Positions 1 through 5,511 of a stretch of DNA of 12,564 bases are shown one piece after another. Below the pieces are notes generated by a model. The model was given only the letters and a program-made list of their open reading frames with translations. It searched no databases and was not told the origin of the DNA. Numbering within the stretch: the first letter of the stretch is position 1; every line of letters begins with the position of its first letter. The stretch is from contig JBIOTP010000069.1 in assembly GCA_044865965.1 (NCBI GenBank), positions 1-12,564 on the forward strand, written 5' to 3'. Made by a program: the position numbers and the translations under genes. Source of the stretch: Solirubrobacter sp044865965. Lineage in GTDB: Bacteria > Actinomycetota > Thermoleophilia > Solirubrobacterales > Solirubrobacteraceae.

Positions 1-537
1 GGCGGCGATCTCGTACGCCTCCCTGAAGTGCGTCGCCGGATAGCCCGCCTCGTCGCCCGCGAGGTTGAAGCCGACGACGTACGGATGGCGATCGTCGGCG
101 TGGCGGCGCGCGATCGCCTCGGCCGCCTCGACGCCGAAGTTGCGGATCGCCGCGACCAGGACGCGCGCCTCGATCCCGGTGTCGCGGCGGGCGTCGTCGA
201 TGCCCTGGGCGATGCCGCCGTAGTGCTCGGCGTCGGGGAGGCCGACCGAGGCGGCGTGGTCCGGGCTGGCGATCATCTCGACGTAGACGGCGCCCTCCGC
301 CGCGCACCGCGTCAGGTACTCGTACGTGACGTCGCGGTAGTCCTCCGCGGTGCGGATGACCGACGCCGCGCGGTCATACGTGCGCAGGAAGTCCAGGAAG
401 CCGACCCACGCGAAGCGGTCGGGGCCGGCGAACAGCCCGTCGGGCACCGGCATGCCGTGCCGGGCGGCGATCCGCCGGATCAGCTCCGGCGGCGCGGTTC
501 CCTCCAGGTGGACGTGCAGCTCGGCGAGCGCGGGCAC
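1..537 (-). CDS. add: Adenosine deaminase, 5' part (C-terminus beyond window)
   Basis: The 179 visible residues match the N-terminal half of the adenosine/AMP deaminase TIM-barrel family, which in this family hydrolyses (deoxy)adenosine to (deoxy)inosine in the cytoplasm. The metal motif H-V-H lies at residues 8-10 inside LHVHLEGT. The substrate-loop motif VGFNLAGDE is at 155-163, with Asn where Asp is more usual. The later His/Asp metal ligands fall outside the window. The GTG start at 537 is forced: an in-frame TAG lies at 547-549 with no other start codon between. A TANNNT box ends 6 bases before the GTG, suggesting a leaderless mRNA. It is transcribed in the same direction as the salvage operon but is separated from it by an opposite-strand small gene. 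Product inosine would feed the neighbouring purine nucleoside phosphorylase. An aminodeoxyfutalosine or adenine deaminase from the same family cannot be fully excluded from the N-terminus alone. Confidence 0.9.
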   Translation of the reverse strand, partial: MPALAELHVHLEGTAPPELIRRIAARHGMPVPDGLFAGPDRFAWVGFLDFLRTYDRAASVIRTAEDYRDVTYEYLTRCAAEGAVYVEMIASPDHAASVGLPDAEHYGGIAQGIDDARRDTGIEARVLVAAIRNFGVEAAEAIARRHADDRHPYVVGFNLAGDEAGYPATHFREAYEIAA

Positions 538-541
538 CGAG

Positions 542-559
542 AGACCCTACAGGGGGTCT
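542..559 (-). promoter_or_regulatory. add promoter -10 with overlapping inverted repeat
   Basis: On the minus strand TAGGGT (549-544) fits the TANNNT -10 consensus and sits 6 bases before the add GTG. It overlaps a perfect 6-bp inverted repeat, AGACCC-N6-GGGTCT (542-547 and 554-559). The repeat could be an operator covering the -10, or, if transcription starts further upstream, a hairpin just before the start codon. The sequence does not decide between these. Confidence 0.45.
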
Positions 560-603
560 GCCACAACCTGGACCAATGGATGAGCACGCGGCTCAGAACC
601 GGT

Positions 604-609
604 TAGATT
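604..609 (+). promoter_or_regulatory. Predicted -10 box of the 66-residue gene
   Basis: TAGATT fits TANNNT and is 7 bases before the GTG at 617, with no Shine-Dalgarno sequence between them, so translation is probably leaderless. It stands out as an A/T-rich patch in GC-rich surroundings. No convincing -35 is visible 16-18 bases upstream. Confidence 0.45.
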
Positions 610-616
610 TTCCCGC

Positions 617-817
617 GTGCCGGACCGCTACCAAGTTGTCGACTGCTCCGACGGCCGCACATGGGCCTTCCCCGAGCGCCTGGTCGCCATGGTGTGCGCG
701 GGCGCCGTGCACGCCCGCGGGCACGAGGTCGAGGTGGTCGTCGTGCGCCGGCGCGACGACGGCCGCTTCACCGCTCAGCCGGTCACGCGCCTCCGCCAGC
801 GCGCCGTCCGCAGCTAG
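617..817 (+). CDS. Small hypothetical protein (66 aa)
   Basis: I do not recognise this protein. It is a GTG-started frame of 66 residues with almost every third codon position G or C, as in the real genes around it, which supports coding. It has an N-terminal stretch around YQVVDCSDGRTWAFPERLV, a predicted beta segment VEVVVVRRR near residues 38-46 and a basic C-terminus. There is no signal peptide, membrane helix or metal motif, although two cysteines (10 and 27) are present. It sits alone on the plus strand between add and deoA, both on the minus strand, so it interrupts what is otherwise a salvage gene run. A role in nucleoside metabolism would be guilt by association only. Confidence 0.6.
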   Translation: MPDRYQVVDCSDGRTWAFPERLVAMVCAGAVHARGHEVEVVVVRRRDDGRFTAQPVTRLRQRAVRS

Positions 818-827
818 CCCCGGCATT

Positions 828-867
828 CGTAATTACGCACGGTTCCGGCGGCCGCCGATCACCGGCG
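828..867. other. Convergent intergenic palindromes, possible weak terminator
   Basis: Between the convergent stops of the 66-residue gene (817) and deoA (894) are three adjacent symmetric elements: the 10-bp palindrome CGTAATTACG (828-837), the 12-bp palindrome CGGCGGCCGCCG (846-857) and a hairpin CGCCG-ATCAC-CGGCG (853-867). No T tract follows on either strand, so a classic intrinsic terminator is not supported. A bidirectional transcription barrier is possible. Confidence 0.3.
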
Positions 868-893
868 ACCGCACGTACTTGCGAACACCGGGA

Positions 894-2201
894 CTAGCCG
901 ACGCGGCCCAGCACCACGGGGCGCCCGGGGGGCGCCTCCTCGCCCACGTGCACCGCGGACAGCAGCAGCCGCGCGGCCTCCTCGGCGCTCGAGTCGCCGC
1001 GCGCGTGCACGAGCGCCAGCGGGCGGTCGGGGCCGACCTCGGCGCCGACGGGCGCGACGTCGGAGAGGCCCACCGCGGGGTCGATCGCGTCGTCCTCGCG
1101 GCGCCGGTTGCCGCCGAGCGCGGTCACGACGAGCCCGACCGCGCGGCAGTCCATGCCGGCGACGTAGCCCGGCCGCTCGGGCGCGACCGGGCGCACGACG
1201 GGGGCCGCCGCGAGATGGTGGTCCGGCGCCTCCATGAGGTCGCCGGGGCCGCCCAGCCCGGCGACCATCGCGGCGAAGCGCTCGGCGGCCGCGCCGCTCT
1301 CGAGCGCGCGGTCGACCGCGGCGCGCGCCGCGTCGTCGCTCCCGGCCAGCCGCGCCTGGACGAGCAGCGCGCAGGCCAGCGCCGCCGTCACCTCCGCGAG
1401 GCGCGCCTCGCGCCGCGCGCCGGTCAGGAAGTCGATCGACTCGCGCACCTCGAGCGCATTGCCGGCGGTCGTGCCGAGGACCTCGTCCATGTCGGTCAGG
1501 AGCGCGATCGTCGGCAGGCCCGCTCCGCCCGCGACCTCGACCAGCGCGCGAGCCAGCGTCTCGGCGTCCTCGCGGGCCGCCATGAACGCGCCCGAGCCGG
1601 TCTTGACGTCCAGCACCAGCCCCTCGAGCCCCGCGGCGAGCTTCTTGGACAGGATCGAGGCGACGATCAGCGGGATCGACTCCACCGTCCCCGTGGCGTC
1701 GCGCACCGCGTACAGGCGGCGGTCCGCCGGCGCGAGGTCGGCGGTCTGGCCGACGATCGCGCAGCCCGCCTCGCCCACGACGCGCCGCAGCACCTCCGGC
1801 GACGGCGTCGCCGCGTAGCCGGGGATCGAGTCCAGCTTGTCGAGCGTGCCGCCGGTGTGCCCGAGGCCGCGGCCGGAGATCATCGGCACGGCCGCGCCGC
1901 AGGCGGCGAGCACCGGCGCGAGGATCAGCGACACCTTGTCGCCGACGCCGCCGGTGGAGTGCTTGTCGAGCACGGGCCGGTCGAGGTCCCACTCGAGCAC
2001 GGTGCCCGAGTCGCGCATCGCCTCGGTCAGCGCGATGCGCTCGGAGGCGTCGAGCCCGCGCAGGAACAGCGCCATCGCCAGCGCGCCGACCTGCGCGTCG
2101 GACAGGCCGCCGTCGGCGATCCCTCCGACGAGGAACGCGATCTCCTCCGCCGACAGCGTCCCGCCGTCGCGCTTACGGCGGATGACCTCGGCCGCGAGCA
2201 T
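894..2201 (-). CDS. deoA: Pyrimidine-nucleoside (thymidine) phosphorylase
   Basis: This 435-residue protein belongs to the thymidine/pyrimidine-nucleoside phosphorylase family, which splits thymidine, deoxyuridine or uridine with phosphate into base and (deoxy)ribose-1-phosphate. Visible family motifs in order are KHSTGGVGDK (80-89, phosphate region), SGRGLGHTGGTLDKL (109-123, family signature), TGTVESIPLI near 170-179, SILSKKLA (182-189) and DVKTGSGAFM (198-207). Length matches the Gram-positive PyNP/Pdp type, so uridine is a likely substrate as well as thymidine; motifs alone do not separate PyNP from DeoA. Its ATG overlaps the stop of the upstream purine nucleoside phosphorylase by one base (TGATG), which indicates translational coupling. 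The AGGAG ribosome site lies within the end of the upstream gene, inside a hairpin. Products uracil and thymine could be recycled by the nearby upp and by catabolism. Confidence 0.95.
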   Translation of the reverse strand: MLAAEVIRRKRDGGTLSAEEIAFLVGGIADGGLSDAQVGALAMALFLRGLDASERIALTEAMRDSGTVLEWDLDRPVLDKHSTGGVGDKVSLILAPVLAACGAAVPMISGRGLGHTGGTLDKLDSIPGYAATPSPEVLRRVVGEAGCAIVGQTADLAPADRRLYAVRDATGTVESIPLIVASILSKKLAAGLEGLVLDVKTGSGAFMAAREDAETLARALVEVAGGAGLPTIALLTDMDEVLGTTAGNALEVRESIDFLTGARREARLAEVTAALACALLVQARLAGSDDAARAAVDRALESGAAAERFAAMVAGLGGPGDLMEAPDHHLAAAPVVRPVAPERPGYVAGMDCRAVGLVVTALGGNRRREDDAIDPAVGLSDVAPVGAEVGPDRPLALVHARGDSSAEEAARLLLSAVHVGEEAPPGRPVVLGRVG

Positions 2202-2222
2202 CAGGAGTTGCCGAGCTCCTGA
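2201..2222 (-). promoter_or_regulatory. Hairpin masking the deoA ribosome-binding site
   Basis: At the pnp/deoA junction the message reads TCAGGAG (2222-2216), an 8-base loop, then CTCCTGA (2207-2201). The 7-bp perfect stem contains the only Shine-Dalgarno-like AGGAG for deoA in its left arm, and the first base of the deoA ATG is in the right arm. Ribosomes finishing pnp would open the stem, so the arrangement fits obligate translational coupling. The spacing from AGGAG to ATG is about 14 bases, longer than ideal. Confidence 0.45.
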
Positions 2223-3049
2223 CAGAACCGCTCGACCAGCCGCACGAGATCGCGCGCCGCCACCTCCGCGTTGCGCAGCGTCTGCTCGTGCGAGAGCTCC
2301 TCGCCGCCCATCCCCTCGGCGAGGTTCGTGATCGCCGACACCGCGGCCACGCGCAGGCCGCAGTGGCGGGCGAGGATCACCTCGGGCACGGTCGACATGC
2401 CGACGGCGTCCGCGCCCAGCGTGCGGAAGGCCCGGATCTCCGCCGGCGTCTCGAAGCTCGGGCCGGCGGTGGCGAGGTAGACGCCCTCGGCGAGGTCGAT
2501 CCCGAGCGCGGCCGCCGCGGCGCGCAGGCGCTCGAGCAGCTCCTCGTCGTACGCGCCGCGCAGGCTCGGGAAGCGCGGCCCGACGGATGCGTCGTTGGGG
2601 CCGGTGAGCGGGTTCACGCCGAGCATGTTGATGTGATCGGCGATCGCCATCAGCCGCCCGGGACCGACGTCCGCGTTCAGCGAGCCGGCCGCGTTGGTGA
2701 CCAGCAGCGCGTCGGCGCCGAGCCGGCGCAGCGCGCGCACCGGCACGCGCATCGCGCCCGGGTCGCCGCCCTCGTAGACGTGCTTGCGGCCCTGCAGGAA
2801 CATCACGGGGAGGCCGGCGAGGCGCCCCAGCGCGACCTGCCCCTGATGGCCCGCGACGCCCGGCGGGGGGAAGCCGGGCAGCCGGCCGTAGGGCACCGTC
2901 ACGGCGTCCTCGAGCGCCGCCGCCAGCCCGCCGAGGCCGGAGCCGAGCACGACGCCGAGCCGGGGCGTCAGACCGCCGGCGCGGTCGGCGAGCACCTCGG
3001 CCGCCGTGGCGCCCGAGGCCGCGCGCGCGTCGTCGGCGACCGCGGTCAT
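2201..3049 (-). CDS. punA: Purine nucleoside phosphorylase, trimeric type
   Basis: The 282-residue protein matches the trimeric PNP family that converts inosine or guanosine plus phosphate to hypoxanthine or guanine and ribose-1-phosphate. Recognisable elements are LGSGLG (35-40, phosphate loop), GHQG with His68, FLQGRKHVYEG (84-94), TNAAGS (118-123), GPSFETPAEIR (196-206) with Glu200, VGMSTVPE (216-223) and the base-binding AITN motif with Asn242. A Glu and Asn pair at these positions is typical of enzymes preferring 6-oxopurines. The ATG at 3049 overlaps by ATGA the stop of a 16-codon mini-ORF, and the gene's own stop overlaps the deoA start. It would act directly after adenosine deaminase. 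Confidence in family is high; exact purine preference is inferred. Confidence 0.95.
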   Translation of the reverse strand: MTAVADDARAASGATAAEVLADRAGGLTPRLGVVLGSGLGGLAAALEDAVTVPYGRLPGFPPPGVAGHQGQVALGRLAGLPVMFLQGRKHVYEGGDPGAMRVPVRALRRLGADALLVTNAAGSLNADVGPGRLMAIADHINMLGVNPLTGPNDASVGPRFPSLRGAYDEELLERLRAAAAALGIDLAEGVYLATAGPSFETPAEIRAFRTLGADAVGMSTVPEVILARHCGLRVAAVSAITNLAEGMGGEELSHEQTLRNAEVAARDLVRLVERFCQELGNS

Positions 3050-3096
3050 CCGTCGGCCCCCGCGACCCCGCCGGTCGTCTCGCCCCGGGCCGTCAT
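3046..3096 (-). CDS. 16-codon bridging mini-ORF between cdd and punA
   Basis: The reading frame begins with an ATG that overlaps the stop of the CYTH-Cdd gene (ATGA, 3096-3093). It encodes 16 residues (MTARGETTGGVAGADG) and ends with a TGA that overlaps the punA ATG (ATGA, 3049-3046). It is too short to suggest a folded product. The double ATGA arrangement suggests that ribosomes can reinitiate twice and so carry translation across the 43-base gap. A weak GGAG lies about 11 bases before its ATG. It could also be coincidental, since ATGA overlaps are easy to make in such GC-rich DNA. Confidence 0.35.
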   Translation of the reverse strand: MTARGETTGGVAGADG

Positions 3097-4001
3097 CCCG
3101 GCAGGAACTCCGGTCCGAACGACCGCGGCAGCAGGGTGGCGAGCGTGGCCTCCTCGCGCGCGCCGGCGCCCGAGCAGAGGTGGATCGTGCCGTCGAGGTC
3201 CATGAACTCGCGCAGCCGCTGGCGGCACCCGCCGCAGGGGACGCACACGGCGTCGCCGGAGGAGATCACCGCCGCCTCCACGATCCGCCGGCGCCCGGCG
3301 GCGACGAGCGCGCCGATCGCCGACGCCTCCGCGCACTGCCCCTGCGGGTAGGCGGCGTTCTCGACGTTGGCGCCCACGTGGATCGAGCCGTCGTCGGCGC
3401 GCAGCGCGGCGCCGACGTGGAAGCCCGAGTAGGGCGCGTGCGCGCGCGCCATCACGGCGCGGGCCGCGTCGATCAGCGCGTCCGTGCCGACCATCTGGTC
3501 GGCGTAGGAGGTGCGCAGGACGCGCTCGGGCGCGATGTCGAGCGCCTCGGTGAGGCGCATGACCTTGTTGAGCTCCGCCGCGAGGTCGGACTCGGGCTCC
3601 GCGACGCCCTCGAGCTCGAGGTAGCTGCCGAGCCCGGTCACGTGGTCGATGTGGATGCGGACGCCCTCCCACATCAGCAGGTGGCGCTCCTTGTCGACGA
3701 TCGCGAGCGTCCCGAGCGCGGCCTCCAGCGCCTCGCGCAGGGCGTCGGGGTCGCCGACGCGCACGAGCCGGTAGCGGCTCTCGCGCGCCTCGGCGGCGTC
3801 GACGCGGTCGTACTGGACGAGCGAGGCGCCGCCCGGCTCCTCCTCGCGCAGCTTCAGCCGGCCGGACGGCACCTTGAAGTACGTGTCGCGCTGGCGCAGC
3901 ACGCCGCGGTCCTCGGCGCCGAGGTCGCGGCAGGCCGCCAGCGAGCGGTCGGGATCGGGATCCGACGCCTTCAGCTCCACGTTGCGGCGGGGAGCGGCCA
4001 T
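3093..4001 (-). CDS. cdd: CYTH domain - cytidine deaminase fusion protein
   Basis: One uninterrupted frame of 302 residues joins two complete domains. Residues 1-170 form a CYTH (CyaB/thiamine triphosphatase) domain: NVELK (7-11) is the ExExK-type strand with Asn for the first Glu, followed by RQRDTYF (37-42), GRLKLRE (47-53), QYDR (63-66), DKERHL (103-108), HIDHVTGLGSYLELEG (117-132) and the C-terminal SYADQM (165-170). Residues 171-302 are a cytidine deaminase of the small tetrameric type: PYSGFHVGAAL (190-200), NVENAAY (212-218), the zinc motif C223-A-E225 and P255-C256-x-x-C259. All zinc ligands and the catalytic Glu are present, so deamination of cytidine to uridine is expected. The CYTH domain would bind a triphosphate; whether it hydrolyses it, makes cAMP or only senses it is unknown. 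The ATG at 4001 is 8 bases after a TANNNT box, and the gene heads the operon with punA and deoA. An internal ATG at residue 170 could in principle yield free Cdd but lacks a clear ribosome site. Confidence 0.92.
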   Translation of the reverse strand: MAAPRRNVELKASDPDPDRSLAACRDLGAEDRGVLRQRDTYFKVPSGRLKLREEEPGGASLVQYDRVDAAEARESRYRLVRVGDPDALREALEAALGTLAIVDKERHLLMWEGVRIHIDHVTGLGSYLELEGVAEPESDLAAELNKVMRLTEALDIAPERVLRTSYADQMVGTDALIDAARAVMARAHAPYSGFHVGAALRADDGSIHVGANVENAAYPQGQCAEASAIGALVAAGRRRIVEAAVISSGDAVCVPCGGCRQRLREFMDLDGTIHLCSGAGAREEATLATLLPRSFGPEFLPG

Positions 4002-4009
4002 CGGCCACG

Positions 4010-4028
4010 AGGCTATCGGGTGTACGTT
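4010..4028. promoter_or_regulatory. Overlapping divergent leaderless promoters for cdd fusion and upp
   Basis: Only 34 bases separate the two divergent start codons. On the minus strand TAGCCT (4015-4010) is 8 bases from the fusion-gene ATG; on the plus strand TACGTT (4023-4028) is 7 bases from the upp ATG. Both fit TANNNT, and neither gene has a Shine-Dalgarno sequence. The two boxes are 7 bases apart, so polymerase bound at one promoter should block the other. No good -35 elements are visible. Confidence 0.45.
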
Positions 4029-4035
4029 GCGCGCG

Positions 4036-4665
4036 ATGGAAGGGGTGACCGTCGTCGATCACGTGCTGCTCGGCAGGCTGCTCTCGATCCTGCGCGACCG
4101 CCATACGTCGCACCGGGTGTTCCGCCAGACGCTCGGCGACGCGGCGATGATCCTCGGCTATGAGGCGATGCGCACGCTGCGCGCCGCCGAGGTGGAGGTG
4201 GACACGCCGCTCGAGCGCGCCTCGGGCGTGCGGCTGGCCGACGAGCTCGTGCTGGTGGCGATCCTGCGCGCCGGGCTCGGCATGGTCGACGGCCTGCTGC
4301 GGCTGGTGCCCGACGCGCGCGTGGGCCACCTCGGCATGTACCGCGACGAGGAGGCGCTGCGGCCCGTCGGCTACTACGAGAACATCCCGTCGGGCGTCGA
4401 GCACGCCGAGGTGTTCGTGGTCGACCCGATGCTGGCGACCGGCGGCAGCGGCGTGCAGGCGATCGCGCGGCTCAAGCGCGCCGGCGCGCGGCGGCTGCAC
4501 TTCGTCTGCCTGGTGGCCGCGCCCGAGGGATTGAAGGCGCTGCACGAGGCGCATCCGGAGGTCCCGGTCACCACCGCCACGATCGACCGCCAGCTGGACG
4601 GCAACGGCTACATCCGGCCCGGACTGGGGGACGCGGGGGACCGCATCTTCGGAACCGATCGCTAG
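4036..4665 (+). CDS. upp: Uracil phosphoribosyltransferase
   Basis: This 209-residue protein has the usual length and motifs of UPRTase, which joins uracil and PRPP to give UMP and pyrophosphate. The PRPP-binding loop appears as VDPMLATGGSGVQAI (near residues 131-145), and the C-terminal uracil-binding signature GNGYIRPGLGDAGDRIFGT is present just before the end. AILRAGLGM near 75-83 is also typical. I place the start at the ATG at 4036 because it gives the family length and lies 7 bases after a TANNNT box; earlier in-frame starts would overlap the divergent fusion gene. It takes the uracil released by the pyrimidine-nucleoside phosphorylase, closing the cytidine-to-UMP route encoded next to it. 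Confidence 0.96.
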   Translation: MEGVTVVDHVLLGRLLSILRDRHTSHRVFRQTLGDAAMILGYEAMRTLRAAEVEVDTPLERASGVRLADELVLVAILRAGLGMVDGLLRLVPDARVGHLGMYRDEEALRPVGYYENIPSGVEHAEVFVVDPMLATGGSGVQAIARLKRAGARRLHFVCLVAAPEGLKALHEAHPEVPVTTATIDRQLDGNGYIRPGLGDAGDRIFGTDR

Positions 4666-4688
4666 TCGTCAGCGTGAGCACGTCTGGT

Positions 4689-4716
4689 TTGTTCGGGCTT
4701 GACAAACTGGTACATT
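4689..4716 (+). promoter_or_regulatory. Predicted promoter of the zinc-ribbon gene
   Basis: TTGTTC (4689-4694), a 16-base spacer and TACATT (4711-4716) form a reasonable sigma-70-like promoter, which predicts a leader of about 24 bases carrying the AGGAGG site. The spacer contains CTTGACA (4698-4704). That TTGACA itself has no -10 at the normal distance. The arrangement recurs upstream of sigH. Confidence 0.4.
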
Positions 4717-4734
4717 CCGGCGCGCCGAACGTCC

Positions 4735-4740
4735 AGGAGG
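4735..4740 (+). promoter_or_regulatory. Perfect Shine-Dalgarno AGGAGG
   Basis: AGGAGG lies 6 bases before the ATG at 4747. It fixes that start and contrasts with the leaderless-looking starts of most neighbours, implying strong translation of the small zinc-ribbon protein. Confidence 0.8.
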
Positions 4741-4746
4741 TCGCCG

Positions 4747-4935
4747 ATGTCGTTCCTGCAGTGCCCGGAGTGCAAGCTCACGGTCTCCGCTACGGCCTAT
4801 TACCACCTGCGGGGGGACCAATGCCCGCGCTGCCTGACGGCCATGGAGCCGCGGGAGCGCTTCCGCAGCGCTCCGGTCGCGCCGGAGGTCGCCGCGAGCG
4901 ATCCTGGCGTGCAGCCGGCGGGGCTGAACGGCTAA
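4747..4935 (+). CDS. Small zinc-ribbon protein (62 aa)
   Basis: The 62-residue product carries two Cys pairs, C6-P-E-C9 and C26-P-R-C29, separated by 16 residues, which is the pattern of a zinc ribbon. The N-terminal half (1-35) would fold around zinc; the C-terminal half is rich in Ala, Pro and Val and probably disordered. A perfect AGGAGG 6 bases before the ATG and a predicted promoter support expression. No enzymatic motif is visible, so a nucleic-acid- or protein-binding role is only suggested by the fold. It is flanked by upp upstream and a hairpin that resembles a terminator downstream, so it appears to be monocistronic. I cannot assign a named family. Confidence 0.8.
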   Translation: MSFLQCPECKLTVSATAYYHLRGDQCPRCLTAMEPRERFRSAPVAPEVAASDPGVQPAGLNG

Positions 4936-4950
4936 GTACCGCTAGCAGGG

Positions 4951-4974
4951 CGGTCGGGGGCCCGCGCCCGACCG
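4951..4974 (+). terminator. Hairpin after the zinc-ribbon gene
   Basis: CGGTCGGG (4951-4958) and CCCGACCG (4967-4974) form a perfect 8-bp stem with an 8-base loop, starting 15 bases after the stop of the zinc-ribbon gene. The following bases are pyrimidine-rich (TCTACCCTCTCC) rather than a T run, so it is an imperfect intrinsic terminator of the kind expected in GC-rich actinobacteria. Confidence 0.5.
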
Positions 4975-4976
4975 TC

Positions 4977-4982
4977 TACCCT
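4977..4982 (+). promoter_or_regulatory. Predicted -10 box of the FKBP gene
   Basis: TACCCT fits TANNNT and lies 10 bases before the ATG at 4993, directly after the hairpin. No Shine-Dalgarno sequence is present, so a leaderless or nearly leaderless message is likely. Confidence 0.4.
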
Positions 4983-4992
4983 CTCCCGCGCG

Positions 4993-5511
4993 ATGCGACT
5001 GCCGATCCTGCTGCTCGTGCTCGCCGCGCTGGTCGCGGCCGGCTGCGGCGGCTCGGATGACAAGAGCGGCGCCGAGTCCGGCGCCCAGGGGACGGCCACC
5101 GAGACCGCGACCGAGGCGCCGACCGAGGAGGCCACGCCGGAGGCGAAGAAGCCGCGCGTGAAGGTGCCGAAGGGCAAGGCGCCGAAGAAGCTCGTGATCA
5201 AGGACCTCAAGCAGGGCAGCGGCGCGGAGGCCACCGACGGGCACCAGGTCACCGTGCAGTACGTGGGCGTCTCCTTCAAGAACGGCCGCCAGTTCGACGC
5301 GTCGTGGGACCGCGGGCAGCCGTTCCCGTTCACGCTCGGCGCCGGGCAGGTGATCCCGGGCTGGGACCAGGGCGTGAAGGGCATGAAGGTCGGCGGCCGG
5401 CGCGAGCTGATCATCCCGCCCGACCTCGCCTACGGCGAGCGGGGCGCCCCGCCGGCGATCGGGCGCAACGAGACGCTCGTGTTCGTCGTCGACCTGCTGT
5501 CAGTCCAGTAG
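4993..5511 (+). CDS. FKBP-type peptidyl-prolyl isomerase lipoprotein
   Basis: The 172-residue precursor has a short signal peptide (MRLPILLLVLAALVAAG, 1-17) ending at a probable lipobox AAGC with Cys18, so the mature protein is expected to be lipid-anchored on the outer face of the membrane. Ala at the -3 position is a slight deviation from the lipobox consensus. Residues 19-62 form a Thr/Glu/Ala- and then Lys/Pro-rich linker. Residues 66-171 are a complete FKBP domain: VQYVG with Tyr90, FDASW with Phe101 and Asp102, F113, the VIPGW motif (120-124) and LAYGERG with Tyr147. These are the classic prolyl-isomerase pocket residues, so activity in folding secreted proteins is likely. The 3' end overlaps the convergent TetR gene by 12 bases. 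Family assignment is secure; client proteins are unknown. Confidence 0.94.
   Translation: MRLPILLLVLAALVAAGCGGSDDKSGAESGAQGTATETATEAPTEEATPEAKKPRVKVPKGKAPKKLVIKDLKQGSGAEATDGHQVTVQYVGVSFKNGRQFDASWDRGQPFPFTLGAGQVIPGWDQGVKGMKVGGRRELIIPPDLAYGERGAPPAIGRNETLVFVVDLLSVQ

Noticed and set aside
576..2222. Plus-strand open frame of 548 residues antisense to deoA
   Set aside because: Composition is Arg/Ala/His/Gly-rich with no family motif, and the opposite strand encodes a full pyrimidine-nucleoside phosphorylase. Long shadow frames are expected at this G+C content.
3495..3500. Internal start giving a separate cdd gene
   Set aside because: The ATG at residue 170 has no ribosome site and lies inside the conserved CYTH C-terminal motif; there is no stop between the domains, so a fusion is the simpler reading.
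3046..4554. Minus-strand open frame of 502 residues antisense to upp and out of frame with cdd
   Set aside because: Its sequence is repetitive Arg/Ala/His without motifs; only its last 16 codons coincide with the bridging mini-ORF.
4699..4704. TTGACA as a perfect -35 hexamer of the zinc-ribbon gene
   Set aside because: No TANNNT box lies 16-18 bases downstream; the only A/T-rich hexamer is 6 bases away. It fits better as part of the spacer in the 4689-4716 promoter.
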